Source: a virus
Length of the DNA stretch: 64,000 nucleotides
Virus record (IMG/VR): IMGVR_UViG_3300030012_002528
Span: 28,262-92,261 of that record
Direction: 5' to 3' (one strand)
The notes under the pieces are model-generated. The model searched no databases, was not told where the DNA came from, and worked only from the letters and a program-made list of their open reading frames with translations. Below, one piece after another: positions 7,478-13,866 of the stretch. The stretch's first letter is position 1; every line of letters starts with the position of its first letter. A program made the position numbers and the translations under genes.

Positions 7478-8182
7478 ATGCCTAGTTACGATATATCTAT
7501 TAAACAAGAAAACCTAGTTAAACATGGTTGCGAAGTGCCTGCAGGGTACGTAAGATTAAGCTCAGTGATAGCAAGATTACCTGCATTTAAAAATGAGGAA
7601 GATGCAAGAGCAGCAGGCCTAAAAAACTGTGATATGTATTCAATGAGCACTGTTAACTCTATTGCTATTTTGGGTACAGGGGGCACAGGTGGTACAGGAA
7701 CAGGAAATAGAGACTTTACAAATGCTCTTGACATTGCTATTCCTCAAGAGGAAGTTGTAAAGTATGGTTGCCAAGTACCAAATGGTTATGTAAGGTTCAC
7801 ATCTGTTTACGGAAGTTTGCCTGTATACGCTACTGAAGCAGATGCCGTAGGGGACGGACTTAAAAAATGCGACCCTTATCTTGGAGCAGCTAGTGGAGAC
7901 TTACGGTTAGTAGTTAGTGACCTTGCCCCCACTAATAATGGTGCGGTGGAAAAGAAGGTACCTTACTTTGATATTGCAATTAAAAAAGAGCAAATTCTAT
8001 ACAGAAACTGCAATCTTCCAAAAGGATACATAAAACTTAGCCAAGTATTGGCTTCATTCCCTGTTTACTCAAAAGAAAAAGCAAAAACTGTTTTACCTGA
8101 GTGTGGAGGATACCTTCGTGTAAATACAGCAGGTAAAATTACTGATGCAAATGTTTCTTTCAATAGACAAATTGTACCTTAA
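7478..8182 (+). CDS. Protein of three internal repeats
   Basis: The 234 residues consist of three copies of a unit of about 65 residues (about 3-65, 83-145, 160-225). Each begins YDISIKQENL, LDIAIPQEEV or FDIAIKKEQI, contains a conserved Cys before VPAGYVRLSSV, VPNGYVRFTSV or LPKGYIKLSQV, and has a second conserved Cys near the end, so each unit could hold one disulfide or metal pair. A Gly/Thr-only linker joins the first two. Function unknown; a trimeric or decorating structural role is possible. No signal peptide. Confidence 0.75.
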   Translation: MPSYDISIKQENLVKHGCEVPAGYVRLSSVIARLPAFKNEEDARAAGLKNCDMYSMSTVNSIAILGTGGTGGTGTGNRDFTNALDIAIPQEEVVKYGCQVPNGYVRFTSVYGSLPVYATEADAVGDGLKKCDPYLGAASGDLRLVVSDLAPTNNGAVEKKVPYFDIAIKKEQILYRNCNLPKGYIKLSQVLASFPVYSKEKAKTVLPECGGYLRVNTAGKITDANVSFNRQIVP

Positions 8183-8184
8183 TC

Positions 8185-8487
8185 GTGCCGAGAAAAAAGA
8201 AAGACCCTAAAGTAGGGACTGGCAAGAAGCCTAAAGGTTCTGGTAGAAGGCTTTATACGGATGAGAATCCAAAAGATACTGTTCGTATAAAGTTTGCTAC
8301 GCAGAAGGATGCTAGAGACACTGTAAAGAAAGTCAAAGGCAGTGGCAAGTCTTTTTCCAGAAAAATACAAATCTTAACTGTTGGCGAACAACGTGCTAAA
8401 GTCATGGGAAAAGATAAGGTGGTGGAAATTTTTAAGAAAGGCAAGAACAGTGTAAGAAGAAAGCACGGTAAACCAACTAAAAAATGA
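8185..8487 (+). CDS. Small basic DUF5872-like protein
   Basis: A 100-residue, very basic protein starting at GTG 8185 (three bases after the previous stop). The stretch PKVGTGKKPKGSGRRLYTDE followed by NPKDTVRIKF matches from memory a motif of DUF5872-type proteins found in marine viruses. It probably binds nucleic acid through its charge; no activity is known. Its stop overlaps the next ATG. Confidence 0.7.
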   Translation: MPRKKKDPKVGTGKKPKGSGRRLYTDENPKDTVRIKFATQKDARDTVKKVKGSGKSFSRKIQILTVGEQRAKVMGKDKVVEIFKKGKNSVRRKHGKPTKK

Positions 8488-8642
8488 AAGACTGGAGTGT
8501 AGACATATCTCTTCATTGGCCACACAACAGATGTGCTTTGGGGTGGCAATACTTGGGGCCTACAGAAGAGGTATGTTGGCATACAACAGAGATATTTTTA
8601 TTTATAATCACAATAACAATTAACTTAGAACAAAAAAATTAG
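8484..8642 (+). CDS. Small conserved phage membrane-type protein (52 aa)
   Basis: ATG 8484 overlaps the previous stop. The 52 residues contain SLHWPHNRCALGWQYLGPTE and a hydrophobic C-terminal segment (IFLFIITITIN). This Trp-rich head with a C-terminal hydrophobic strand recalls a small hypothetical protein widespread in marine phages. Function unknown. Confidence 0.55.
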   Translation: MKDWSVDISLHWPHNRCALGWQYLGPTEEVCWHTTEIFLFIITITINLEQKN

Positions 8643-8647
8643 AAATT

Positions 8648-8815
8648 ATGGCGGATAAGAAAAGAGTTCCAGCACCCAAGGGGTTTCACTGGATGAAAGG
8701 TACAGGAGGCAAGTTAAAACTTATGAAAGACCCTTCGACTGGATATAAAAAGCATCCTGGTTCTTCCAAATATGCTGAGTTTGGTATCCAAAAAGTCCAC
8801 AGGAAAAAGAAGTAG
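8648..8815 (+). CDS. Small basic conserved phage protein (55 aa)
   Basis: ATG at 8648; 55 residues with the segment VPAPKGFHWMKGTGGKLKLM, which I recognise as a short conserved motif of small basic phage proteins of unknown function, followed by a Lys-rich tail. It lies five bases after the previous gene and belongs to the same run of basic proteins. Confidence 0.6.
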   Translation: MADKKRVPAPKGFHWMKGTGGKLKLMKDPSTGYKKHPGSSKYAEFGIQKVHRKKK

Positions 8816-8908
8816 TGGACCACATACCTAATACAAACAATACCCTGGAACTGGATAGACTAATCTACACTGTTACGATTACCTACCATCCAGGGCTAAT
8901 ATATACAC

Positions 8909-9226
8909 ATGGCTACGAACAGTAAGAAATACAACAAGAAGAACTACAAAAAGTACTGGGGAACTAAGAAGGCCGTTTCTGAACGCTCGGAACGCAACAA
9001 GGCCAGACGTATTCTTACAAAGGAAGGCCGTATCAAGAAAGGAGATGGCAAAGAAGTAGACCATAAGAAGCCCATATCAAAAGGAGGGACTAACTCTAAG
9101 AAGAATTTATCAGTCACTACACGCAAAGCTAACAGACGAAGAGGTGCTGCTATTGCCAACGCAAATAAAAAGAAGAAGACTGGTACTACTAAGAGAAAAT
9201 CCTCTACTAAAAAGACTAAAAAATAA
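8909..9226 (+). CDS. Small basic HNH-type protein
   Basis: A 105-residue protein of Lys/Arg-rich composition. The centre, EVDHKKPISKGGTNSKKNLS followed by an NRRRG segment, matches the HNH nuclease core (DH...N...N R). The second His of a classic HNH is not obvious, so catalysis is unproven. It is followed by a strong terminator that closes the operon begun near 6.0 kb. Confidence 0.75.
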   Translation: MATNSKKYNKKNYKKYWGTKKAVSERSERNKARRILTKEGRIKKGDGKEVDHKKPISKGGTNSKKNLSVTTRKANRRRGAAIANANKKKKTGTTKRKSSTKKTKK

Positions 9227-9256
9227 CCGTTAATAGTCCCATCGTTATTTAGGTTG

Positions 9257-9286
9257 CACCCTCCCCCGTGGAGGGTGTTTTTTTTT
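9257..9286 (+). terminator. Rho-independent terminator
   Basis: CACCCTCC (9257-9264) pairs perfectly with GGAGGGTG (9270-9277) around a 5-base loop and is followed by nine T. Confidence 0.9.
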
Positions 9287-9404
9287 ATGCCCCCTCCCAA
9301 AAAATTCACGTTGATGTCGTGTGGAAGTAATATATATTACAATACCCCGCTAAAATTTTTTGCAAGGTACCCCCCTGTTGATTTTGCAAGTGTTCGCGTG
9401 TAGG

Positions 9405-9532
9405 TTTTTGTGTGGGGGTGGGGGGTGTGTGGAGAGGTAGGTTTGTGGTGTGTGGTGGTGTGGGGGTGGTGGGGGTGTAGGTATGTTGTTGTTGGTAGTG
9501 TTGTTTCTTTGTTTGTGTGGTGGCTCGCTGGC
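9405..9532 (+). other. G/T-only tract with G-quadruplex potential
   Basis: About 125 bases of the plus strand are almost free of A and C. Four runs of five or six G are present (9414-9425 and 9462-9475) with many GG pairs between. The strand asymmetry is unlike anything else on the plus strand here. Confidence 0.7.
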
Positions 9533-9593
9533 GTGCGCTCGTCTTTTCTTATATATATAAGTTATATTTATTATAATAATAATGTCCTTTTAA

Positions 9594-9625
9594 TTTGGAT
9601 AATAGAAATATAATTCGTATATTCA
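9594..9625 (+). promoter_or_regulatory. Promoter of the 9725 gene
   Basis: TTTG (9594), 20 bases, TATATTCA. The transcript would begin near the GGAGGGGATG motif at 9633-9642, shared with the leaders of the genes at 10833 and 15808. Confidence 0.6.
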
Positions 9626-9678
9626 TACTATCGGAGGGGATGTATCCTTTGATATTGTTCTTTGAAATCTTGGTAAGT

Positions 9679-9709
9679 CCTACAGATTGTAGGCAGTATT
9701 TTTTTACCT
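9679..9709 (+). promoter_or_regulatory. Leader hairpin with T tract
   Basis: CCTAC pairs with GTAGG around a 5-base loop (9679-9693), then CAGTA and seven T. It could be a weak attenuator in the leader of the 9725 gene. Confidence 0.35.
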
Positions 9710-9724
9710 ACTAAATTTTGAACA

Positions 9725-10057
9725 ATGAAATTACGATATCAACTTGCGATGTTATTCGCTACATTATTCCAATTACTTGCTATGACATTCTTAGTCTTGT
9801 TTTATGACCTTGTCTTTCATACCTGTAATGACATATCGCCAACCTTCGCGCTTGGCTCTTTATATTGTCAGATAGTTGCATTGGCTCTGTACTTTGTTGC
9901 TGATTACTTACTCTCTAAGAAAGGCGACTCTCAGCAAAGCGCACCAAAGCCTAAGCGACATTATAAAGAGTGGTCAGAACGTAGATTCAATATCTTGTTT
10001 GCGCTCTGTATCTTTGCTTTGTATGTTTGCTTTATGGTTTTTATTTGTAGCCATTAA
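9725..10057 (+). CDS. Membrane protein with three transmembrane helices (110 aa)
   Basis: Predicted helices at residues about 8-28, 43-62 and 88-107, with a basic hydrophilic loop between the second and third. No family is recognised. It stands alone between its own promoter and a terminator. Its codons are richer in C and G than those of neighbouring operons (several GCG and CTT codons), which may point to separate acquisition. Confidence 0.7.
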   Translation: MKLRYQLAMLFATLFQLLAMTFLVLFYDLVFHTCNDISPTFALGSLYCQIVALALYFVADYLLSKKGDSQQSAPKPKRHYKEWSERRFNILFALCIFALYVCFMVFICSH

Positions 10058-10064
10058 TTGTTAA

Positions 10065-10088
10065 GCCCCCGAAAGGGGGCGTTTGTTT
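10065..10088 (+). terminator. Terminator-like hairpin after the 9725 gene
   Basis: GCCCCC-GAAA-GGGGGC is a perfect six-pair GNRA-capped hairpin, followed by a broken T stretch (GTTTGTTT). The next gene starts only 19 bases later, so read-through or partial termination is likely. Confidence 0.7.
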
Positions 10089-10106
10089 ACCCTTTAATTT
10101 TTAAAT

Positions 10107-10349
10107 ATGTCAGTAATTAACATTTATAAAAACGAAGCGTTACAATATCGTGATGCCTTAAGTAACGCCATTGATACGCTTGAATCGGAATTAAAAAAGT
10201 TAACCGATAGAGCACCTACAGTAATTGAAACCATCAGTGATGGAGACCTTTACTTAATCGAGAGTTACGCTGAGAGCATTCGATTGCTTGAAAAGATGAT
10301 GAAGCAGATAGAGGATAATGTTTCCACGCCTGCTGAACCTATTATTTAA
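10107..10349 (+). CDS. Hypothetical helical protein (80 aa)
   Basis: An 80-residue acidic protein with two long heptad-like helices, so probably a small coiled coil. No family is recognised. It lies between two terminators in the regulatory region. Confidence 0.65.
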   Translation: MSVINIYKNEALQYRDALSNAIDTLESELKKLTDRAPTVIETISDGDLYLIESYAESIRLLEKMMKQIEDNVSTPAEPII

Positions 10350-10356
10350 CGCACTA

Positions 10357-10387
10357 AGCCTCGCCTTCTGGGTGGGGCTTTTTTTTT
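10357..10387 (+). terminator. Rho-independent terminator
   Basis: AGCCTCGCC pairs imperfectly with GGGTGGGGCT around a short loop, followed by nine T. It closes the gene at 10107. Confidence 0.85.
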
Positions 10388-10406
10388 GCCTCATCACGGG
10401 CAAGCC

Positions 10407-10423
10407 GTGATAAAGAATTGAGG
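10407..10423 (+). repeat. GTGATAAAG repeat, copy 1
   Basis: GTGATAAAGAATTGAGG, directly downstream of a terminator. Its first bases form the 3' arm of the hairpin ATCACGG/CCGTGAT (10393-10411). Six copies lie between 10.4 and 15.0 kb. Confidence 0.7.
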
Positions 10424-10500
10424 CGAGCGAGCGAGAAAAAAATGACATAAAAAATTAGGATATGTAAGAAAAATTTTGTATACGTGTGCGTGAGCATTTC

Positions 10501-10632
10501 TTAACAAATTTTAACGAAATTTATTTGCATAGTTTAAAATGCCGTCAGAAGCCCATAGAGACGTTTTAAGAGCATTTGGTGTGGTTTTGGATCCATCACA
10601 CACGAGACTCTGAGTTTTGCCCTTAGATGCAA
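10501..10632 (+). ncRNA. Putative structured non-coding RNA element, copy 1, with TTAACA box
   Basis: This non-coding stretch aligns without gaps to 15434-15565; by eye 97 of the first 130 positions are identical. It begins with the box TTAACA-N4-TTAACG, then TTTATTTG (a -7-like element, 10520-10527), so a transcript could begin near 10533. AAATGC (10537-10542) can pair with GCATTT (10572-10577), CGTC (10543-10546) with GACG (10560-10563), and TCTGAG (10609-10614) with CTTAGA downstream. Conserved islands are CGTTTTAAG, GCATTTG, CACACACGA and TCTGAGTTTTG. No frame of useful length is conserved. Confidence 0.55.
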
Positions 10633-10656
10633 TTGTTAATAACTTTTTCAATTAAA

Positions 10657-10688
10657 TTTGGATAGGTCAATTATTTTTCGTATACGCG
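10657..10688 (+). promoter_or_regulatory. Promoter-like site of module A
   Basis: TTTG, 20 bases, TATACGCG. The -7 match is weak, but the same arrangement (TTTGGATA ... TATACGTG) occurs at the same place in module B at 15626. Confidence 0.35.
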
Positions 10689-10715
10689 CATACGTGTGCA
10701 TTAGTGTAATGGGTG

Positions 10716-10791
10716 TTAAAATGCGTTAACATTCCTTAACACTTTTTTTATACATAGGATTTGTTTTATCCAAATTGTTTTACTATATTCG
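10716..10791 (+). promoter_or_regulatory. Triple TTAACA box and promoter of the 10833 gene
   Basis: TTAAAA, TTAACA and TTAACA lie at 10716, 10726 and 10736, an exact 10-base period. The last box ends 42 bases before the -7 element TATATTCG (10784-10791); TTTG at 10760 gives a normal -33 element. The leader then carries GGAGGGGTGG (10802-10811). Confidence 0.65.
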
Positions 10792-10832
10792 TAGAAGAGA
10801 TGGAGGGGTGGCTTTAACTTAAAAACTGTAAT

Positions 10833-11219
10833 ATGACAGCGAACGAACGAATACTGACTTGTATCAGTAAAGACTTTCCCGAAGCAATAGTGCAAAGGGC
10901 AAAGGAATTGGGTACGACTCTTGTTGACTTTAAAATGGGGGTTTTTGATGCGGAAACTAATTGCTTGATGGCAACCTTTGACAAGGTCGATGTGGACGAT
11001 GATTCGATAGTGGTGCAAACGGCTATGACCTTGCAACTGATGGAGCACGTAGGCTTTAGAATACAAACGGCTGAGGAGTCGAACTTGACTCTAAAACATC
11101 CAACCTTAGTTTTCTTCTTATGCTTTCCACCACAAAAGTTGATAGACCATGTGCGTGTAGAACTTGACCTTGATGACATACTCAGCAAGGCAATGGATGG
11201 AGACGATGACGATGAGTAA
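10833..11219 (+). CDS. Hypothetical protein with acidic tail (128 aa)
   Basis: The body is of mixed alpha/beta character without a recognised motif, and the C-terminus ends in DGDDDDE, an acidic tail of the kind seen on DNA mimics, SSB-like tails and chaperone clients. It has its own boxed promoter and is followed by a perfect terminator. Module A ahead of it is duplicated ahead of the DUF932-like gene at 15808, so both are probably expressed together. Confidence 0.7.
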   Translation: MTANERILTCISKDFPEAIVQRAKELGTTLVDFKMGVFDAETNCLMATFDKVDVDDDSIVVQTAMTLQLMEHVGFRIQTAEESNLTLKHPTLVFFLCFPPQKLIDHVRVELDLDDILSKAMDGDDDDE

Positions 11220-11233
11220 AATTGATGGGGTAT

Positions 11234-11260
11234 GGGGCTACCTTAACGGTAGCCCCTTTT
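11234..11260 (+). terminator. Rho-independent terminator
   Basis: GGGGCTACC (11234-11242) pairs perfectly with GGTAGCCCC (11248-11256) around TTAAC, followed by four T. It separates the 10833 gene from the lipoprotein gene. Confidence 0.85.
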
Positions 11261-11286
11261 ATAAAAAAATTAAAAATAAAAAACAG

Positions 11287-11430
11287 ATGAAAAAGTTAGT
11301 GTATATTGTTATTGGGTTTATTATTGTAGGCATGGTTTCTACATCATGTAGTAGAATTAACAGTTGTAAAGGACATCCTGGAATAACGCAGGATTTCGAG
11401 AACACCCAACCTAAAGGAGAACATTCTTAA
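11287..11430 (+). CDS. Small lipoprotein (47 aa)
   Basis: A signal peptide (MKKLVYIVIGFIIVGMV) leads to a lipobox-like VSTSC with Cys near residue 22, and a short soluble tail with a second Cys (CKGHPG). It would be exported and lipidated, staying on the periplasmic side. Start at ATG 11287; a longer in-frame extension upstream crosses the terminator and is not credible. Small phage lipoproteins often serve superinfection exclusion, an inference here. Confidence 0.65.
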   Translation: MKKLVYIVIGFIIVGMVSTSCSRINSCKGHPGITQDFENTQPKGEHS

Positions 11431-11451
11431 AATACGGTTTTTTTGTTCAAT

Positions 11452-11480
11452 GCCTCACCATATGGTGGGGCTTTTTTTTT
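11452..11480 (+). terminator. Rho-independent terminator
   Basis: GCCTCACC and GGTGGGGC pair around ATAT, followed by nine T. It ends the lipoprotein transcript. Confidence 0.9.
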
Positions 11481-11499
11481 GCCTAATCACGGCTTTGCC

Positions 11500-11518
11500 G
11501 TGATAAAGAATGCGCCCG
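11500..11518 (+). repeat. GTGATAAAG repeat, copy 2
   Basis: GTGATAAAGAATGCGCCCG, preceded by the hairpin ATCACGG-CTTTG-CCGTGAT and followed by an A-rich stretch, directly after a terminator as in copy 1. Confidence 0.7.
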
Positions 11519-11535
11519 AAAAACACGAAAAAAAA

Positions 11536-11558
11536 GTTATCAACATTGTGTGGATAAC
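11536..11558. other. Inverted DnaA-box pair
   Basis: TTATCAACA (11537-11545) and TGTGGATAA (11549-11557) form an inverted repeat within GTTATC...GATAAC. The second is a perfect DnaA box. Similar pairs occur at 13253 and 15075. Confidence 0.6.
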
Positions 11559-11622
11559 TTTATTTGTTTATGTAAATTATTTTTTGTATTCGCGTATACG
11601 CATATTTAGATGTTAATTTTTT

Positions 11623-11688
11623 TTAACATTCGTTAACACGTTTTTTGTTGCTTTTAATTTGGATAAAAGGAATTTATTACTATCTTTG
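11623..11688 (+). promoter_or_regulatory. TTAACA box and promoter of the 11709 gene
   Basis: TTAACA at 11623 and 11633, then 42 bases to the perfect -7 element TATCTTTG (11681-11688). TTTG at 11658 gives a -33 element with a 19-base spacer. Confidence 0.7.
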
Positions 11689-11708
11689 TTGAAGTAAAAC
11701 GAAACATT

Positions 11709-12419
11709 ATGGCAATAAATAATTATAATTTTAGGACAGGTAACATAGTACATTCTTTAGATGTTAAACATTCGGCAAATTCGAAAATAGGGAAAGGTAT
11801 AGTATTGCAAACGTATCATTACAGTATTGAACAGGTAGAAAATAATGATTTTACCTTGGATGCATTTAACTGTATGGACTGTCCATATAGTTTTAATCAA
11901 AACAATGGTAAAAGTGGTAAATGCTATACTCATAAAGGTATGCAGTTAATGGGGTTATTATCTAAACTTGAAAGCCTACACAAACAAAATTTGCAAGGTA
12001 AGATAAAAGAATTTAATTCAGATAATTTTAGAAAGTTTATTTCCCATAAATCAATCAAGACAGTTGACCTTATCCGATTCGGTGCCTATGGCGAAGCGGT
12101 TACACTACCTTTAGAAGTTAGGGATACATTATTCGATGTTAAAAATATTCTAAAGTGCAAAGTTACGTCATATACGCATCAATGGAGAACGGCAAACGAA
12201 ACCCGTTTCATGGCTTCTACGCATAACCTTGCCGAAATGCTACAAGCGAAAAGACTAGGTTACCGATGCTTTACCGTAACTTCTGAAGCAATAGAAGATG
12301 CTTTTAATTGTCCTGCTTCTAAAGAAAGCGAACGTAAAAAGACCTGTGTACAATGTGGTCTATGCGATGGTCAAGTTAGCGGCAAACGTAAAAAGGATAT
12401 CTATATCCTTAAGCACTAA
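11709..12419 (+). CDS. Conserved Cys-rich phage protein (236 aa), DUF7227-like
   Basis: Cys clusters at both ends (CMDCPYS and KCYTHKG near residues 55-80; CPAS near 205 and CVQCGLCDG near 218) frame a conserved core: RFGAYGEAVTLP, YTHQWR, FMASTHNLAEMLQAKRLGYR. I recognise this as a phage protein family of unknown function, possibly DUF7227. The paired Cys suggest zinc or an iron-sulfur cluster. It has its own boxed promoter and is followed by a terminator. It is not radical-SAM, as no CxxxCxxC motif is present. Confidence 0.75.
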   Translation: MAINNYNFRTGNIVHSLDVKHSANSKIGKGIVLQTYHYSIEQVENNDFTLDAFNCMDCPYSFNQNNGKSGKCYTHKGMQLMGLLSKLESLHKQNLQGKIKEFNSDNFRKFISHKSIKTVDLIRFGAYGEAVTLPLEVRDTLFDVKNILKCKVTSYTHQWRTANETRFMASTHNLAEMLQAKRLGYRCFTVTSEAIEDAFNCPASKESERKKTCVQCGLCDGQVSGKRKKDIYILKH

Positions 12420-12424
12420 AAAAT

Positions 12425-12446
12425 AGGGCAATTAATTTTGCCCTTT
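12425..12446 (+). terminator. Terminator hairpin after 11709 gene
   Basis: AGGGCAA pairs with TTGCCCT around an AT loop; the T tract is short and interrupted. Confidence 0.65.
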
Positions 12447-12484
12447 CAATTCTTTTTATTAACTTCAATTTAAATTAAAAAACA

Positions 12485-12679
12485 ATGGGATACAAAACAA
12501 TATTTTATTACGAAACCTACGATGGCATAAGACATCATTTCCTAACACGATTTTGCTACCGTCCAAGTGCAACATTGGCTTGGAAACAATTAAAGAAAAT
12601 GCTTAGTGAGAAGAAAGATAATATTCTCTGTATAGGTTATGATATAGGAGATGAAAATATTATTGAAATTAAATCATGA
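12485..12679 (+). CDS. Hypothetical small protein (64 aa)
   Basis: A 64-residue aromatic- and Cys-containing protein of unknown function (MGYKTIFYYETYDGIRHHF). Start at ATG 12485 after an A-rich leader. Its stop overlaps the ATG of the next small gene. Confidence 0.6.
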   Translation: MGYKTIFYYETYDGIRHHFLTRFCYRPSATLAWKQLKKMLSEKKDNILCIGYDIGDENIIEIKS

Positions 12680-12813
12680 ATATATCAGTTAAACTAAACT
12701 ATAACGGAAGTATAACTTTATTTGCAGTAGTGCAAGGACAGTTAATAAGTAAAGAATATTCTTGTGGAGTAGGTAAAGCGAAAAAACTTTTTCAAGAAAA
12801 ATTTGGAAATTAG
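12676..12813 (+). CDS. Hypothetical small protein (45 aa)
   Basis: ATG 12676 overlaps the preceding stop (ATGA). The 45 residues look like three beta strands and a basic helix (SITLFAVVQGQLISKEYSCG). No family is recognised. The -33 element of the next promoter lies inside its last codons. Confidence 0.5.
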   Translation: MNISVKLNYNGSITLFAVVQGQLISKEYSCGVGKAKKLFQEKFGN

Positions 12814-12833
12814 AAAAACATTTTGTAACTTAG
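12802..12833 (+). promoter_or_regulatory. Promoter of the 12850 gene
   Basis: TTTG, 20 bases, TAACTTAG. The leader AGAGGAAACAATG is nearly identical to that of the 13333 gene. An ATG at 12842 opens a three-codon frame whose stop overlaps the true ATG at 12850. Confidence 0.65.
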
Positions 12834-12849
12834 AGGAAACAATGAAACA

Positions 12850-13053
12850 ATGAAAAAAGAAATTTATAAAATAGGAACACTACTAAAAGAGACTAAACTA
12901 TCAAATGCTCAATTAACGAAAGTTATACAGACAAGTATGGATGACTTAATCCAAGCAGGAGATACAGAAGACGAAGCCCTAGATAGACTATCCAAGATAA
13001 TGAATATATCAGGAGTCAAAGTAAGGAAAGCATACCTAGGGAATTTGAAATAA
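12850..13053 (+). CDS. Small helical protein (67 aa), possible HTH
   Basis: A 67-residue helical protein; residues about 15-40 (KLSNAQLTKVIQTSMDDLIQ) could form a helix-turn-helix, but this is weak. It is the first of a series of small genes each with its own promoter, terminator and facing minus-strand promoter. Confidence 0.6.
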   Translation: MKKEIYKIGTLLKETKLSNAQLTKVIQTSMDDLIQAGDTEDEALDRLSKIMNISGVKVRKAYLGNLK

Positions 13054-13074
13054 TTTGTTTCGTTGTTCATTTGA

Positions 13075-13143
13075 GCCTTGCTCTCACTAGACCGAGATGC
13101 TTTAGATTAGCACGGGGTCTACCGAGGGTAAGGCTTTTTTTTT
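13075..13143 (+). terminator. Large three-part terminator hairpin
   Basis: GCCTTGCTCTC (13075-13085) pairs over all 11 positions with GAGGGTAAGGC (13124-13134) if two G-U pairs are allowed; inside, TAGACC pairs with GGTCTA and TGCT with AGCA. Nine T follow. It is much larger than the other terminators here. Confidence 0.75.
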
Positions 13144-13156
13144 GCCACGATAAATC

Positions 13157-13173
13157 GTGATAAAGAAGTGAGG
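13157..13173 (+). repeat. GTGATAAAG repeat, copy 3
   Basis: GTGATAAAGAAGTGAGG, where the first bases belong to the hairpin CACGAT-AA-ATCGTG (13146-13159), after the terminator of the 12850 gene. Confidence 0.65.
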
Positions 13174-13205
13174 CAAATAAAAAATAAAAAAAACAGGCGT
13201 AAAAA

Positions 13206-13237
13206 CAAAGATACGACTTTTTTTTAAATTATCCAAA
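13206..13237 (-). promoter_or_regulatory. Minus-strand promoter facing the 12850 gene
   Basis: On the minus strand TTTG (13237-13234), 20 bases, TATCTTTG (13213-13206), a perfect match to the consensus. Transcription would run left, through the GTGATAAAG repeat and the large hairpin, antisense to the 12850 gene. Confidence 0.6.
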
Positions 13238-13252
13238 TTTTTCTTGCGAAAG

Positions 13253-13285
13253 TTACCAACATATTGTCGCTGAGAATGTTGATAA
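13253..13285. other. Inverted DnaA-like box pair
   Basis: TTACCAACA (13253-13261) and TGTTGATAA (13277-13285) are inverted, each one or two bases away from the DnaA consensus. Confidence 0.4.
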
Positions 13286-13291
13286 GTTTTA

Positions 13292-13323
13292 TTTGGATTT
13301 TAAATTTATTTGTTTTATATTAG
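13292..13323 (+). promoter_or_regulatory. Promoter of the 13333 gene
   Basis: TTTG, 20 bases, TATATTAG, followed by AGGAAACAAATG. The first ATG (13333) is so close to the expected start point that the second ATG (13345) may be the real start. Confidence 0.6.
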
Positions 13324-13332
13324 AGGAAACAA

Positions 13333-13686
13333 ATGAGATATATTATGCAATTAAACACTATTGAAGACTTGAGACATCACGGAGACTTGGCTCTCTTATT
13401 ACTTAAGATAAGAATGACCTTAACCTATAAGAAGGTAGAAGGATTCATTGTACACGCTGACGAGGATAAGATAAGTTTTATTCCCGAAGGAGAGTACCAT
13501 CCAACTCTTTGTAAAAAAGAACTTGCACCCAGTGGTTACGAATGGGACGAGGGGAGAGATGTTCTTGAAATTTGTGTAAACTGCGAAGAGAACTACGAAG
13601 GATGCGAGCCCACCTTACCATACAATAAACTTGCGGAGGTATTATGTGGAGGCAAGTTTTACGGAGACGTTGCTTTCGGTAAGTAA
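13333..13686 (+). CDS. Hypothetical protein (117 aa)
   Basis: Mixed alpha/beta protein with a Cys cluster (CVNCEENYEGC near residues 83-93). No family is recognised. ATG 13333 gives 117 residues, ATG 13345 (MQLNTIEDL) gives 113; the promoter position favours the second but cannot decide. Second cassette of the small-gene series. Confidence 0.65.
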   Translation: MRYIMQLNTIEDLRHHGDLALLLLKIRMTLTYKKVEGFIVHADEDKISFIPEGEYHPTLCKKELAPSGYEWDEGRDVLEICVNCEENYEGCEPTLPYNKLAEVLCGGKFYGDVAFGK

Positions 13687-13717
13687 CGCACACTGGTAGC
13701 ACTGTTTTCGGTTAGAG

Positions 13718-13746
13718 TCCTCACCCAATGGGTGGGGATTTTTTTT
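13718..13746 (+). terminator. Rho-independent terminator
   Basis: TCCTCACCC (13718-13726) pairs with GGGTGGGGA (13730-13738) around AAT, followed by eight T. Confidence 0.9.
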
Positions 13747-13770
13747 AACTTTTTTTTTGAAATTTTTTTT

Positions 13771-13787
13771 GTGATAAAGAGTGTGCG
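13771..13787 (+). repeat. GTGATAAAG repeat, copy 4
   Basis: GTGATAAAGAGTGTGCG, after a terminator and a T-rich spacer, followed by an A tract and the facing minus-strand promoter. Confidence 0.7.
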
Positions 13788-13815
13788 CCCGAGGTGAAAA
13801 AAAAAGAGTCCTCCA

Positions 13816-13847
13816 CAAAGATACAACTTTTTTTCGATATATCCAAA
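13816..13847 (-). promoter_or_regulatory. Minus-strand promoter facing the 13333 gene
   Basis: On the minus strand TTTG (13847-13844), 20 bases, TATCTTTG (13823-13816). The transcript would start near TGGAGGACTC and run left across the repeat and terminator of the 13333 gene. Confidence 0.6.
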
Positions 13848-13866
13848 TTATTTTAGATAAATTTTT

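Larger units (their letters stand above)
9227..9724. other. 498-bp gene-free region: terminator, G/T-rich tract, promoter, leader
   Basis: No credible gene lies here. From left to right it holds a terminator, an AT-rich spacer, a G/T-only tract, an AT-rich segment and a promoter with a 100-base leader. A frame of 67 codons across the G/T tract is a composition artefact. Confidence 0.7.
10350..10832. other. 483-bp gene-free regulatory module A
   Basis: No gene seen. In order: terminator, GTGATAAAG repeat, TTAACA box with the first copy of the putative RNA element, a second TTTG-N20-TATACG promoter-like site, a triple TTAACA box and the promoter of the 10833 gene. The same order recurs at 15.43-15.81 kb. 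Confidence 0.65.

Noticed and set aside
9410-9613. A 67-codon plus-strand frame across the G/T tract
   Set aside because: It codes almost only Gly, Val and Trp, which follows from G/T composition, and it crosses the promoter of the next gene.
10743-10774. A minus-strand promoter using TTTG at 10774
   Set aside because: Twenty bases on, the sequence is TAAAAAAA, not TAnnTTTG, so the match is too weak although the -33 context is the same as in the four accepted cases.
11709-12419. A radical-SAM enzyme because of clustered cysteines
   Set aside because: The spacing CxxxCxxC is absent; the clusters are CxxC and CxxCxxC at opposite ends.
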